From Fomitopsis serialis (lineage: Eukaryota; Basidiomycota; Agaricomycetes; Polyporales; Fomitopsidaceae): a DNA stretch of 45,728 bases. The notes under the pieces are model-generated. The model saw only the letters and a list, made by a program, of their open reading frames with translations, was not told the DNA's origin and did no database searches. The stretch lies in assembly GCF_022376445.1 (NCBI RefSeq), contig NW_025955282.1:1-45728 (forward strand), read 5' to 3'. Shown in pieces: positions 34,701-45,665 of the stretch; the first letter of the stretch is position 1; every line of letters starts with the position of its first letter. A program made the position numbers and the translations under genes.

Positions 34701-35893
34701 CGGAGCTGTTGCAGGCCCCGGTTTTTCGTCCAGAAGTAGACTCTACGCGGGTGGTCAGTATGGGGGTGGATCACGCTGGGAACGACGCACCTCGGAGCCG
34801 GCGGAGCGGCCGTAGAACGTCGCCGCCCCGTCGTCGCGCACCGCGAGCGTCCCGAACGAGTCGATGTACTCGCTCTCCTCGTCCTCCTCTTCTTCCTCTT
34901 CGAACAACCCGTCGCCGCCCAGCCTGGATGCCGCCGAGTGCAGCTCCAGGCCAGACTTGATTTTGAGGCGATCGCGGGACAGCAACGGGTGCGTCTCGCG
35001 CGACACGGACGACTGCAGGAGCGCGAGCGAGTCTTCGAGTTCGCGGATGCGGTCGCTCATCTCCGCGATCTTCCGGTGTAGGCGGTCGGTGTCCGCCAGG
35101 ATAAATCTGTACGCGTGTCAGAATTGTGATCACAATGAATACAATAGAAACCGAATCATAAAGAGCCTGAGACTGTAAATCCACGCCACATTGGGAATCT
35201 GTCTGATGATAACTTTGAAAGACAGTTGACTTTCAGCTGGTACACTTGCAATGTGCACAGGGAAATGTGTCTACGTCGCTGTGCCTTTCCTAAAAAGATC
35301 ACGCGGGCAGAGGACATCGCGGCCGACTACAGGCGATCCACATCTTCTGCGATCCGACCTCAGCCACCCACCACAGTCGCCTCGGCACTGGTTGTAGTGT
35401 AACCGTGGTGCGAACATAGACCGACACCCAAGTCCACCAGGATCCAAACTAGGCTTTCCGCCCAATGATCATGGCTAGATGTTCGTTGGCGACTTGCATG
35501 GGTAAATCCCTCGACGGTCCGATTGCTGGGCAGCGTGAGGCTGAACAACGTTCCGAGCTCGCGTCTGCCCTTGAGTGGCACAAACATCGCTCCGGCGAGC
35601 CGTCTCCGGATCCGCGCCTACACTAGCGAAAGCCTCCTCCCCGCGCGCGTACATGCATCGAGATACACCACGACGACTCACCTGGTACCCTGACCAGTGG
35701 TAAGGCTCCCATTGGGACAGATGGAAGAGCAGCCTCTTCGTTTGCAAGAGGAGCATGGGACGGTCTTGTCGCACTTGAGCTTGAGGCGACGGCATTCTGC
35801 GCAAGATATGGCACCTCTTGCGCGCTTGAAGGCCTGCTCCTGGGCCCGCGCGGACCGCTCCTTGTCGTCGCGGGGGCGGACTGTGTTGGGCAT
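31736..35893 (-). CDS. Zn2Cys6 (zinc cluster) transcription factor with fungal-specific regulatory domain
   Basis: Eight exons: 35682-35893, 34791-35106, 34044-34742, 33983-33992, 33732-33932, 33447-33662, 33185-33390, 31736-33130; 3255 nt, 1084 residues. Zinc cluster at residues 31-59 with cysteines 31, 34, 41, 47, 50 and 59, basic linker KLKCDKTVPC. A coiled-coil dimer helix follows (about 71-105, RLHRKIAEMSDRIRELEDSL) and an acidic patch. The fungal transcription factor middle domain covers about 200-620, including the IGLHRDCARW motif assembled from a 10-nt micro-exon (33983-33992). The C-terminal 350 residues are Pro/Gln/Ser/Tyr-rich, a likely activation region. The first intron (35107-35681) is 575 nt, ten times the local norm. 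For the last intron I chose the acceptor at 33131 (54 nt, branch CTGAC) over one giving 30 nt. It should act in the nucleus; its targets are unknown. Confidence 0.9.
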
Positions 35894-36989
35894 GGCGGTG
35901 GGCGGGGTTCAAGCGACGCAAGGCGGGGATCACGGTGTGGGGGCGTCGGCGGGTGCTGGGGCGTTGTCGACGTCGTTGGCGGCCAGTCAGCGGGGCCTTA
36001 CGAGACGACGCGTGCACGGACGATTCATTGCGCTTGGACGGTCGTGGTCGTTCTTATCGAGACACGCCCGTCACGCCCGCAGAGCACGCTCTCCGCTTTG
36101 GGCAATGCCGCCGGCTGCCCTCCGCCATCTGCTTCCGCGGCCATCACCTCCTTCCCACCGCCGGGCCCTCTACGTCCCGACGTTACGTACATTCCCCCAT
36201 GTTGCTGTGGCCAAGCTGTGGCTGCTTTTGCTGTGTCTCTTCACTGCCCGGGACACCGTCGAGCGATGAGCAGAAAGTCTTCATGGGGCTGTTATCGGGT
36301 GCGTCTGCATACGGGTCGCACCGTTCTGACATTGACAGTGGCAGCCATGCGAGCGGGACAAAATCGGAGCCCCCCTAACTCGATTATATCATCGAAATTC
36401 GCATTCGTGTCGCATGTGACGCCTGCGACGCAAGATGCCTTGCGAACAAGGTTAAGTACAGGTGGTCCGAGGCAAGTACGCGCACTCCGCGGTCCAAGTA
36501 TGTTCTTACGTCCGCGTCGAATCAGCAACACAACTCTGATCTATGGCCTCAAGTCGGGTGAGTGCATCCAAGAACATATCTGAGCTCTCGCGTGACGCCA
36601 CAGTTACAGACGCGGCATTGCAGCACCCGCTCGTTCGTCTGCAAGTACATATGTGTGGCCCGGATCACTTCCGTGACAGCGAGAGTGGCCCTGGCATGAC
36701 AGTCAGCGGCAGTCCGTCCGTACTTATTCGCTCGTGGCGTTTTCCTGCAGAGCAAATTGCCCACCTCGCAAAAACACTACACGTGTCCGGAGCGTGTTTG
36801 CTTCCGCCACTGACGCGAAGGGCTCACCAGCTTCGTGAGCCGAGGCATGGCTCTGGCGAGCTGCGCGCCCTGACATTGACCTCAGCACCGCGGGAGGTGG
36901 CTCGGTGTTCGCCGTCAACAAAGCCCAGGCACGATGCGGAGCGAGAGACCCCCATAAAGACTTACGGAGATATTGCCTAAGCCGTCATT
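35894..36989. other. Upstream region of the transcription factor gene
   Basis: About 1.1 kb between the regulator's ATG and the E 5' block. Several overlapping open frames on + (35935-36378, 36044-36583, 36543-36980) show no family motif, and the first ones sit in GC-rich DNA directly at the regulator's promoter. I treat the stretch as non-coding promoter or spacer; a small unrecognised gene at 36543-36980 cannot be excluded. Confidence 0.4.
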
Positions 36990-38584
36990 ACGACGACATA
37001 CATGGCCATTTTCCAAGACCAGCAGGCGCACTAGTCTCAGGCGGATCTCCACACGATCATTGGTGAGTCGCCTCGCGAAGTGCCTAGCAATCTTTCGTCA
37101 GAAGGTCGGTGTACAAGGACGGCCGTCTGCAGCCAAGTCATGCATTGACAAGCGTGGCCGGCGCGAACGACATACGGGCGTATCTGGCAACAGAGCTACC
37201 GCATACAGGCACTCGCGCAGACTCCCATGACCAAGCGCACCGTCGCCACCGGGTCAGAGACAACGTTGGCGAAGGAACATCCTCACAGGGACTGAATCAA
37301 GTGCGGATCCGAGTCGATGGTCCGAATGTCAATGATGCTCGGTGTCACCTGAAGCTTGTCCAATCTGCACCGACGAGTATGTAGGTGATCTTCTGCCAAG
37401 ATGCATTGTGCCTTCCCACCGCCAAACGACGTGGTCCAATCGGCTCGACGTGGTTCGGAGACTTGTGTGCCTGCGGAACAACCCATGCACCCCACAATCG
37501 ACACCCGTCTGCCCATCGTTTGCCCCATGCTTTTTAGCGACGAGCAGTTCAGCAAGTTCTCCAATGATTCTCCACTACGTGTTCTCTACACGCGGAAAAC
37601 GACACGTTGCTTGCAGTTCGCATCGCTGTCTCAGTGCATAGTAGGTATGCAACTACACTATATGCGCATATAGTCCACTCACACTCGCGTTCGGACTGCC
37701 AGACGAGGCACGAATATGTCCGCCGATCCCTGCAAGGCGAAAGCGGACCTTGGCGCTTCAGGCTGTACGCATTCTGAAATTTATACAGGGAATTGGCCAC
37801 ATATATGCAGCCCGACTACACAGTATTTGCTTTCGTCGTCCGTTCGGATCCTAACATGTGGTGTTCGCCTCCTCTCTGCTTATAAGAGCAGCAAGGCACA
37901 CAGATGTCGTGATCCGCCATATCCTGAACTTCATGCAGAGCGGGCATCCGGAATTGTCGAGCCGGCGACGTGCGCAAGATTCCTTACGTGGGCCCCGCAG
38001 TACTTACCAGTCTCCCCCTTCGCACAGCATTTATGCTCACATTTTACACGCTGCAAACATATGCGATGACGACTGTCTGCGTGTATCGGGATGCTTTACA
38101 TATTCTGCGTCCACCTGACCGCTTTATCAAATCGAGGGTCGTCGCTAACTTATACGCGCTTTTCATCCAATGCGTGGATGGGCATGCGTACTAGTAACAC
38201 CAGCGAAGACCAATTGAGAGCCACACAAGTCTGACTCTCGTGGGTATCGAGAACAACGAGGCGATACTTCGTACCTGTATATGGCGGGGAAGCATGTCAT
38301 GTAAGGAGGTTTCCGAGGAACAACTTCGAGGACTGCTTCGAGACCGCTACGAAGAGTACCCAGTGTTTCTTTCGAGTAAGTCATACACCTCGTCCATCAT
38401 TCGTTTGTTGACAATGTCTTCACCGACATGCAGGTCTATCTGCAGCAACCTGCCGTCGTAGTGTCGCCCTCGACGTTGTAGGGTTTGATGGCGTGCAGAG
38501 CGCACAGATAAGTGTGGCTCGGCGGCAGCTGCACCACTGGTTCGCGATACTTGGGTTAGCACAGGTTCCGTCAGGCGCAGTGCG
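36990..38584 (+). repeat. 5' block of segmental repeat E: decayed unidentified gene upstream of copy E
   Basis: Inverted counterpart of the C 5' block. Shared segments, in order: CTCGCGCAGACTCCCATGACC (near 37208), GAAGGAACATCCTCACAGGGAC (near 37274), GGTGTCACCTGAAGCTTGTCCA (near 37342), AACGACGTGGTCCAATCGG (near 37423), the CAGGCTGTACGCATT stretch (near 37760), ATCGAGAACAACGAGGCGATA (near 38247) and FDGVQSAQISVARRQLHHW (38487-38545). The last stretch reads on to GAVRL and a stop that overlaps the TATA-like box of copy E. Stops and frame changes prevent a full translation. A segment near 37755-37815 (LALQAVRILKFIQGIGHIYAA) looks faintly kinase-like, too weak to name. Confidence 0.6.
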
Positions 38585-38592
38585 TTTATAAA
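38585..38592 (+). promoter_or_regulatory. TATA-like box of copy E
   Basis: TTTATAAA, 161 nt before the ATG at 38753. It matches the position in copies C (156 nt) and D (160 nt) and overlaps the last codons of the decayed upstream frame. Confidence 0.6.
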
Positions 38593-38752
38593 TCACCGCA
38601 ATGTGCAGGCGTAAATCTAGTTCTTCTCCGCAGGACACACGTTGCCCGCTGTGATAACGATCTCCTTCGGTCGTCGCTGCGCTCTCCGAGACGCAGCACT
38701 TTCTAGGGGCAGGCCTATATCGCTACAGGGGCGGGCCATCGTCTCTGCGACA

Positions 38753-41299
38753 ATGACAGAGTATACAGGAAACGAAGTGGAGGAGAAAGGAGAATCGCAA
38801 TGGACGTGGCTGGGGAGTCTGTACTCCTATTTTGCACCCACGCCCGCACCTGCGGAGGCGGAACCATGCGTGGACATAAGCTCTCCTGGGTGAGTCCTCG
38901 CTCGGTGTTACCTGTAAACCAATAACACAAGACGTTTCCCCAGGCTCGCATCTGCGTACAGTCTGCAGGTCAAGCGGGTCGATCACGTCTACGACATGTA
39001 TACATGCATGTGGTCATACGAGGACACCAAGGTCCAGGCCACCCCGCATGTGTTGCACGGTGGAAAGACGGCGGACGGCGCCGACGTCTGGCGGTCCTTC
39101 TGTTTCGTGGTAGTGCGCCAGATGCCCACTTGTGCGGGAGAAGAGCCGGCCGTCGCGGTGACGATCAAGAGTCCGTACTTGATAGCAGCTTGTCAGGACG
39201 TCATTGGAGAGATCTCGGGCATCTCGTGGACGGCCGACCCTCTCGAGGTACGTGTTGCTTGACTGTCATACTCAACTGCACCCCCCGACTCGTTTTCGAT
39301 CGCAGCTTCCAGTCGATCAGTTGATCCAGGCATTCCCCAAGCTCGTAGAGTACCGCCAAGAACTGGAAGACAGAGCGAGCCGCCCGAGCGACGACTCTCA
39401 GGAACCAGAAGACAGCGCGGATCGCTCGAGCGATGACGACACTGAGGTGCTCGCCAGCCTCGAGATCCTCATCAGCTACTTGCGCGAAGACCACGGAGTC
39501 ATCATCTCTCAGATTGCCAGCCTGCTGGCACACGAGGAGATAACTTGGGATCTGCTCCACGCCATCTTACTCCCCGGCACGTTGCTCGTCAGCACGGACG
39601 CGACGACGGGGGAGCCTCGCGCTCTACAGCTCAAGCAGTTCGACAAAGGGGCTCGCGGGTACACGCTCTACTGCGAGGGCATCGATGCCGTGGACGTTGA
39701 GCTGGACGACGTCGCTGACTCTGATCTGGCGCATGTTGTACCTGCGAAGGGATTCTGCAGGGTCGAGCACACTCGGTTCATTCCGCGTTTCAAGGGGTAG
39801 TGAAGATCAATACGTTGCCTGCGTACCCGATCAAGTACCACAGCAATGAAGCAGGTCTGAGGGCGGCACTCCTCGCTCGGGCACGCAAGTGGATCGACTT
39901 GTACGGAGTGCAGCATGTGCGGTATCAAGGAATTGCTGTCTATAATCGCAAGAAATACGAGGTGAGTCGCGCAGAGTCACAGAGCAGGCTGTATCCACTG
40001 ACGTTGTGCGACGAGATTGATTCCAGGGTGATGATCGACGGAGGTGATGAGATCGTACCTGTCGCTGTCAGAGTCTTGATCTGACGACGATGCAGCTGCG
40101 TTCAGACACCATAATCCGAACTACGACATGCCTGAGGAAGTTGATCAGACAGAGTTCAGAGTCATTCAAGCAGAAGTAACCATTCCGGACTCAGACATCA
40201 GACGAGCATACACCCTGACACGCGACCCGGACGCGGCGTCCGATGCTGGGGAGACAACTATCCCGCAGTATTTCAGTTGGCAACTGCCAGACAACGATCT
40301 CATTCTCGCTTCACCCGTGCTGTACGGGTTCAGCCTTTCCGACAAGCTATGGCGTGAGTACCTAGCATTTAGGCTCATGCATCCACTCATCTCTCGTGTA
40401 CTAGTCGAGTTCAACGTCGAGAAAATCCACCCCATCGTATGGTCCGATGAGCCCTTCACGAACCTTGTGCTCCCGGGCAATCGTAGGGAGCTCCTGCGAT
40501 CCCTCATAGAGGCGCACAACTCCAACATCAATTTCGACGATTTCGTACAAGGCAAGGGCCAAGGCCTCGTCATCAATCTCTTCGGTCCTCCCGGAGTCGG
40601 CAAGACTCTGTCTGCGGAGGCAACCAGCGAGCACCTAAAGAGACCGCTTTACATGATCGGGGGCGGGACCTTGGTACCGACGCCAACGCTGTCGATACTG
40701 CTCTCAAGCGCGTCTTCAGTATAGCTACGCGCTGGGGGCGATTGTGCTCATAGACGAGGTATGTTCGTACTGATCTGCTGCCAGTGCTAGCTGTACTGAC
40801 GCCGGAGTCTTAGGCAGATGTATTCCTGGAACAGCGATCTATGCATGACTTGTTACGCAATGCCATGGTCGCGGTTTTGTACGTGTTCTTATCAAGCACG
40901 GCCGCACTCCTGACTAATGGTTCTGCAAGTTTGCGGCATGTCGAATATTACCGCGGGATCCTCTTTCTGACGACAAACAGGGTCACGGCCTTCGATCCAG
41001 CCTTCCTGTCTCGTATCCACGTTGCTCTTCATTTCCGGGATCTGAGCAAGGAAGCGAAACTCAAGATATGGCAGGCTTTCCTCCATAAAGTCAAGATGGA
41101 CAGCCTCACCGCGGAGCAGCTAGACGATCTCGTCGGTCGAGAGGTCAACGGGCGTCAGATCAAGAACGCTACCAGGACGGCCACCTCGCTGGCTAGGAGC
41201 CGTGGAGAGACGCTGGGGTATAGTCATCTCGCTGAAACCCTAGATGCGATGGAAGAATTCGAGAGCGAGTTCAATGCCATATCCCGCAGTGGCTTGTGA
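38753..41299 (+). pseudogene. AAA ATPase with DUF7025-like N-terminal half, copy E (three 1-nt deletions)
   Basis: Near twin of copy C. Exons: 38753-38889, 38944-39247, 39306-39961, 40016-40043, 40096-40353, 40405-40758, 40814-40878, 40930-41299; exons 1, 2, 4, 5, 7 and 8 equal those of C in length. Breaks: near 39797 GGGGTAG replaces GGGGATAG, bringing a TAG in KG(I)VKINTL; near 40666 GGGACC replaces GGGGACC just after MIGGG; near 40735 a G run is one short before AIVLIDE. Exon 6 is 354 nt instead of 356, as these predict. Exon 3 also carries a 45-nt in-frame tandem duplication (EDRASRPSDD.. / EDSADRSSDD..). All three deletions lie at runs of G, so sequence error is a real alternative; corrected, the gene would be full length. 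Confidence 0.85.
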
Positions 41300-41850
41300 G
41301 TGCTGTTGGGCGTGGTTGCACGCGGTACACAGATGGCCACTGGCATTTGATTGTTTGAAATAATTTATTATCGAATCTGCTGGCTCCGAGAGCATGCGTC
41401 AATGTTCAAACGTTCAGAACGTTCAGATCTCAGACCGAGTTGACACTCAAGGAACGAACGAGTCACGACTCCGATCGACGCGAAAGCTGCGACATTTTAA
41501 GGCTGTCGTTGCTTATGTGCTCGGGTTGGCCATGATTTACGACGCGTTAGGATACAAGTACTTACTTAGTACTAGTTAGCCGTACCACATATGGCTCACC
41601 ACGGACGGTTTCGTGTCGCGGTCGACGCGTTGACGCCGGGTGGGGTCACGGTACCGTGACCGTGTCTCCTCCTCCGGGCCGCACCTGAGTTCGAGAGCTC
41701 GTCTTCCTTGACTCTATCCTCGACGATAATTCTGCCTCCGTCAATCTGGTCTTCCCATGAGTGGGACTTATGGTGGTTTAACTGAGAGCTCATTATCGCA
41801 TGTCTGAATTGCTAGGTGACTTCGGCTGGGAGTTGGACGACGTGAGCATG
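41300..41850 (+). repeat. 3' block of segmental repeat E
   Basis: Reverse complement of the D 3' block, with matches at CATGCGTCAATGTTC (near 41392), GTGTCGCGGTCGACGCGTTGACGCC (near 41612), TCGTCTTCCTTGACTC (near 41700), and on to CTGAATTGCTAGGTG (near 41803). It ends near 41850, giving the outer edge of the unit; beyond it D continues into the C unit instead. A frame with A-V-V-A-Y-V-L-G-L near 41500 parallels one in D but stops early. Confidence 0.7.
41644..41661. repeat. 18-nt perfect palindrome in the E 3' block
   Basis: GGTCACGGTACCGTGACC, identical to the core of the D palindrome at 22857-22878. Confidence 0.75.
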
Positions 41851-42703
41851 AGCTGCTACTCGACCTCAGTCAATGTGAACTTCCCTAGCCGCTCTCACGC
41901 CGCACAAGTCTGAGCAGAAGAAACTCCGGGCCTTGTGCCCCCTTCTGCTCGGACCGCTAGTATGCGTAGCATGGACGCAGGATGACGTGCCAATAGCTAC
42001 ACGCAGTCTGCCAGTATCATATAGTGGGTTTGGTGCGTAATCATCAACTTGAATGCTGCGCATGCGTCTCACTTGAAGGACACGAGAACACAATTCCACC
42101 TAATGCGTGTCGTGCTCTACACACGGCGCCCGCCCACAATTGCATAAGTAGTCCCGAGACTACGCAGAGTTCGATGCGCTACCAAGTCATGTGTATCGGT
42201 AACGTCAGCGAAGCATGGAGCATTCCTCATCCTAGTGAAATGAAGCGGTATTTGGCAGAGATGCAGGCCACCAATTGACTTGCGGGGGAACTACTGTAAA
42301 TATTTTTAGTCGCGATAGCGGTGTGCTGCGCGGTGAGTAAAGTGCTGTATATTTTTGTGCATATCGGTGACTTATTCGAGTGACAGACAAGTCCTCTGCA
42401 TATCTGTGCCTACTCTTGCACACCGGTATGGCCAATGCAGGTCTGACTGGGATGAAATATCCATGGAACAGGCCATTGCAAAGAGCGGAATGGCTGTGTT
42501 GTCCGGTATTATGTATCTCCGTTAACAAAGATCGGGTCATATGGTTCTTTAGGCGCACTGCAGGTATAAAGGAATTGACCGTCGATAGAGTCCATGCGAC
42601 TGGGTGCCCGCTGAGACCACGTTCCTCTCAGCTGCGGTCGCCGGACGCGTAATAGCAACAAAGAAGCCGAGCACAGACAACTCAGAGGCCAGCGATCTCA
42701 ACG
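41851..42703. other. Spacer between repeat E and AAA copy F
   Basis: About 850 nt with no supported gene. It must contain the promoter of copy F. AT-rich stretches (TGTAAATATTTTTAG near 42294 and TGTATATTTTTGTGC near 42346) are the only visible features. Confidence 0.4.
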
Positions 42704-45130
42704 ATGGGGCTGAAATGGAACATAGGAAAAGGTGAGAAAGGAGGAACGGGACGACGATGGAGGTGGTGCGAGAGAAAGAAAGGAAACGTCCCCTCGCATG
42801 GACGCAATCCTGAAGCTCAATCATCCGTGGATGCAAGTCCTAGGTGTTACATCTTCCTGACTGGTCTAAATCGACGGACTAACACCGTCTCTTGTCAGAC
42901 CCACACCTACTTTGCGTGTCAAGCGAGTCGATCATTTCTTCAACAGGAAGAACGGTGTATGGTATACAAGGACACCAAGATCAAGTCTACCCCACAGGTT
43001 TTACTGGTGGTAAGACATCGGAAGGCTCCGATATCTGGCAGTCTTTGCTTTGTGGTAGTGCGCGAGTTTTCGGCGGACTCCGTTCCAGGAGAAGAGCCGT
43101 CCGTGGCAGTGACAATCAAAGTCCCTATCTGAACAGCTTGCAAGGACGTCATCGGAGAAGTCCCAGGACTCTCCTGGACGGTCGATCCTCTTGAGGTATC
43201 CCTCCGAGTTGTTCGTTCCACATCCTTGATTCACTCGCTGACGATGTGACAGCTCCCATCAACCTGTTGATCCGATTCTTCCCTCAGCTCACGGAGTATC
43301 ATCAAACGTTGCAAGAACGAGCGGGCCGCACCAGCGACGAGGAAGACGTACTCGCGAGCCTTGATGCTCTCCTGAACTATCTGCGTGAAGACCACGGGGT
43401 CACCATCTCTCAGATCGCGGACCTCCTGGCACAGAAGGAGATCACGTCGGATCTCCTCTATGCGATTCTCATCCCGAAACGCTGTTCACCTGCAGAGACG
43501 ACACGACCGGGGAGCCTCTCGCGTTACAACTCAAGAGCTCCGAGAAAGCACTTGGTGGATATGCGCTACACTGCGAGGGTCTCGACACTACTACGTCTGC
43601 AGAGGGATTCGGTAGGGTCAAATGCACGTGGCACGTTCCGCGTTTCAAAGGAGTTGTGAAGATCAATACGCTCCCTATCTACCCGATGAGGTACCACAGC
43701 GACGAAGGAAATTTGAGGAGGGCCCTCCTTGCTCGTGCGCGCAAATGGGTCGACCTCAACGGTGTACACCATGTGCAGTACGAAGGGACTGCCGTCCGTA
43801 ATTCGACCACATACGAGGTGAGTTTCAATGCCTAATACTGACTGTAATGGCTGACGCGCTCGACAAGATTGACTCCAGGGTGATGATCGACCGAGGTAAA
43901 ACTCGCACTTAATGCTATTACGGCTGTAGACGATCTGACTCGGGATCACACCAGGCGCCTTCAAGCACCATAACCCAAGCAGGCGATGCCTGAGGTCATC
44001 GTCGCAGTGGAGGACCCCCACCCCAGAGGGTCAGTTATCTCGCATTCGAAGTAGACACCCAGGTCGATTTGCATTACGATGAGAAGGCCAGCCCGCGGAT
44101 CAGCACATGGCAGACGATGAACTAATCTCGCCTCGCCAGTGTTGTACGGTTCAGCCTGTCTGACAAGCTATGGCGTGAGTCCTTGAATACATGCATCATG
44201 CAGACTGCCAGTACTGACTCGCGTACACTAGTCAAATTGAACGTCGAGAAAGTCCAACCTATCGAATGGTCCAATGAGCCGTTCACGAACCTCGTCCTAT
44301 CGGGTAATCGAAGAGACCTCCTGCGATCTCTCGTTGAAGCACACAACTCCAACTTGAACTTCGACGATTTCGTCAAAGGCAAGGGACAAGGTCTCGTCAT
44401 AAACCTCTTCGGCCCTCCCGGAGTCGGCAAGACTCTGTCCGCGGAGGCTACTAGCGAGCACCTCAGGAGACCGCTGTACATGATTGGAGGTGGGGACCTC
44501 GGGGAGTCCGCGGACGCTGTCGACGCCAATTTGAAGAGGGTCTTCAGTATGGCCGCGCGCTGGAGGGCCATCGTGCTCATAGACGAGGTAATCCGCTTGG
44601 TGGAGCTCGTTAGCCCAAGCCGTACTGATGTCGTGGGCATAGGCCGATGTGTTTCTAGAGCAGCGCGCTATGAATGACCTGTCACGCAATGCCATGGTCG
44701 CAGTGTTGTATGTCACCTCTCATCCTTGAGAGTGCTTCTGATTCGCCTTTGTGTTAGTTTGCGGCACGTCGAGTACTACCGCGGCATCCTGTTTCTCACT
44801 ACGAACAGGGTCAAGGCCTTCGACCAAGCCTTCTTGTCTCGCATCCACGTTGCTCTCCGCTTCCAAGAGCTGAGCAAGGAGGCCAAGTACAAGATCTGGC
44901 AGGCTTTCCTTCTGAAAGTGGACTCGGCGGACCTCACGGCGGACGAGCTAGACAATCTCGTCAGCCGAGAGGTGAACGGGCGTCAGATCAAGAACGCTAC
45001 CAGGACTGCGACCTCGCTCGCGCAGAGCCGTGGAGAGAAGCTCGGATATCGCCATCTCTCGGAGACTCTCGATGCCATGGAAGAGTTTGATAACGAGTTT
45101 AAGGCCATCTCCCAGAGCAAGACCGTGTGA
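42704..45130 (+). pseudogene. AAA ATPase, copy F (N-terminal half decayed, AAA half open)
   Basis: Exons by homology: 42704-42843, 42899-43195, 43253-43817, 43868-43895, 43955-44174, 44232-44587, 44643-44707, 44758-45130. The last three equal those of copy B in length (356, 65, 373) and are fully open, with GPPGVGKT, IVLIDE, FLTTNRV and FLSRI. The first half is shot with small indels: several in exon 2 (VWYTR/TPQVL/TGGKTSEG lie in different frames), one at the start of exon 3, more around 43480-43560, and a frame change with a TAG in exon 5 (near 44053). The damage gradient is striking: at least six lesions before 44170, none after. Either the C-terminal half is still used from an internal start, or gene conversion by another copy has refreshed it. 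The first exon (MGLKWNIGKGEKGG..) resembles that of B. Confidence 0.82.
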
Positions 45131-45665
45131 TTGTACAACTATGGAATGGATGTGCATGGACTCTAGAACGAGACTTGGTACTAACAATTGCATGCGCGAG
45201 CAGCACATTGACAACAGAGCGTAAACGAGTCTAGGAAATTGCAAGTGTGACCTGAGTACTAATGATGGGCCCTTTGAGCACTGCGTGGACCCGTCGCGCC
45301 AGGCACCTCCAGCTTGAATACTCTGCCATGCCATGTATACTACTTGATAGCTTCGTGGTGAGCAGTCGAGCAAGTTACCACGAGTTGCACTCGACTGATT
45401 TCCACGTAGGGATGGTGAGACGCAAGTGAGAAGACGAGGAATCGACAGTATCGCGATATATATGCTCGGGCTGAACAGTGGAAATTGGCCAGACGACAGG
45501 CGCGTCTCGAGCAAATGGTTACAGTAACGTGACCGCGTTTTTGAATCCCGCGGCCGACCCGACGAAGCCCGGTCATCGAGTCATCCGCGACTGCCACTCA
45601 CTCTGTACCGTTTCGATATCTACAGAACTCCTGAAGCTTGAAGATCGACGTCGCTCTAGCCCAAT
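45131..45665. other. Spacer between AAA copy F and MYND gene M3
   Basis: 535 nt without a supported gene; the promoter of M3 should lie here. A GTAACGTGACCGCG stretch near 45524 faintly recalls the half-site of the palindrome in the 3' blocks (GGTCACGG), but the match is short. Confidence 0.4.

Noticed and set aside
34365..34739. Open frame on + (124 codons), Arg-rich
   Set aside because: Antisense shadow of the zinc-cluster regulator exon 34044-34742.
36044..36583. Open frame on + of 179 codons upstream of the regulator
   Set aside because: No family motif, overlapped by other equally long frames, and not repeated or conserved in the window. Kept as spacer.
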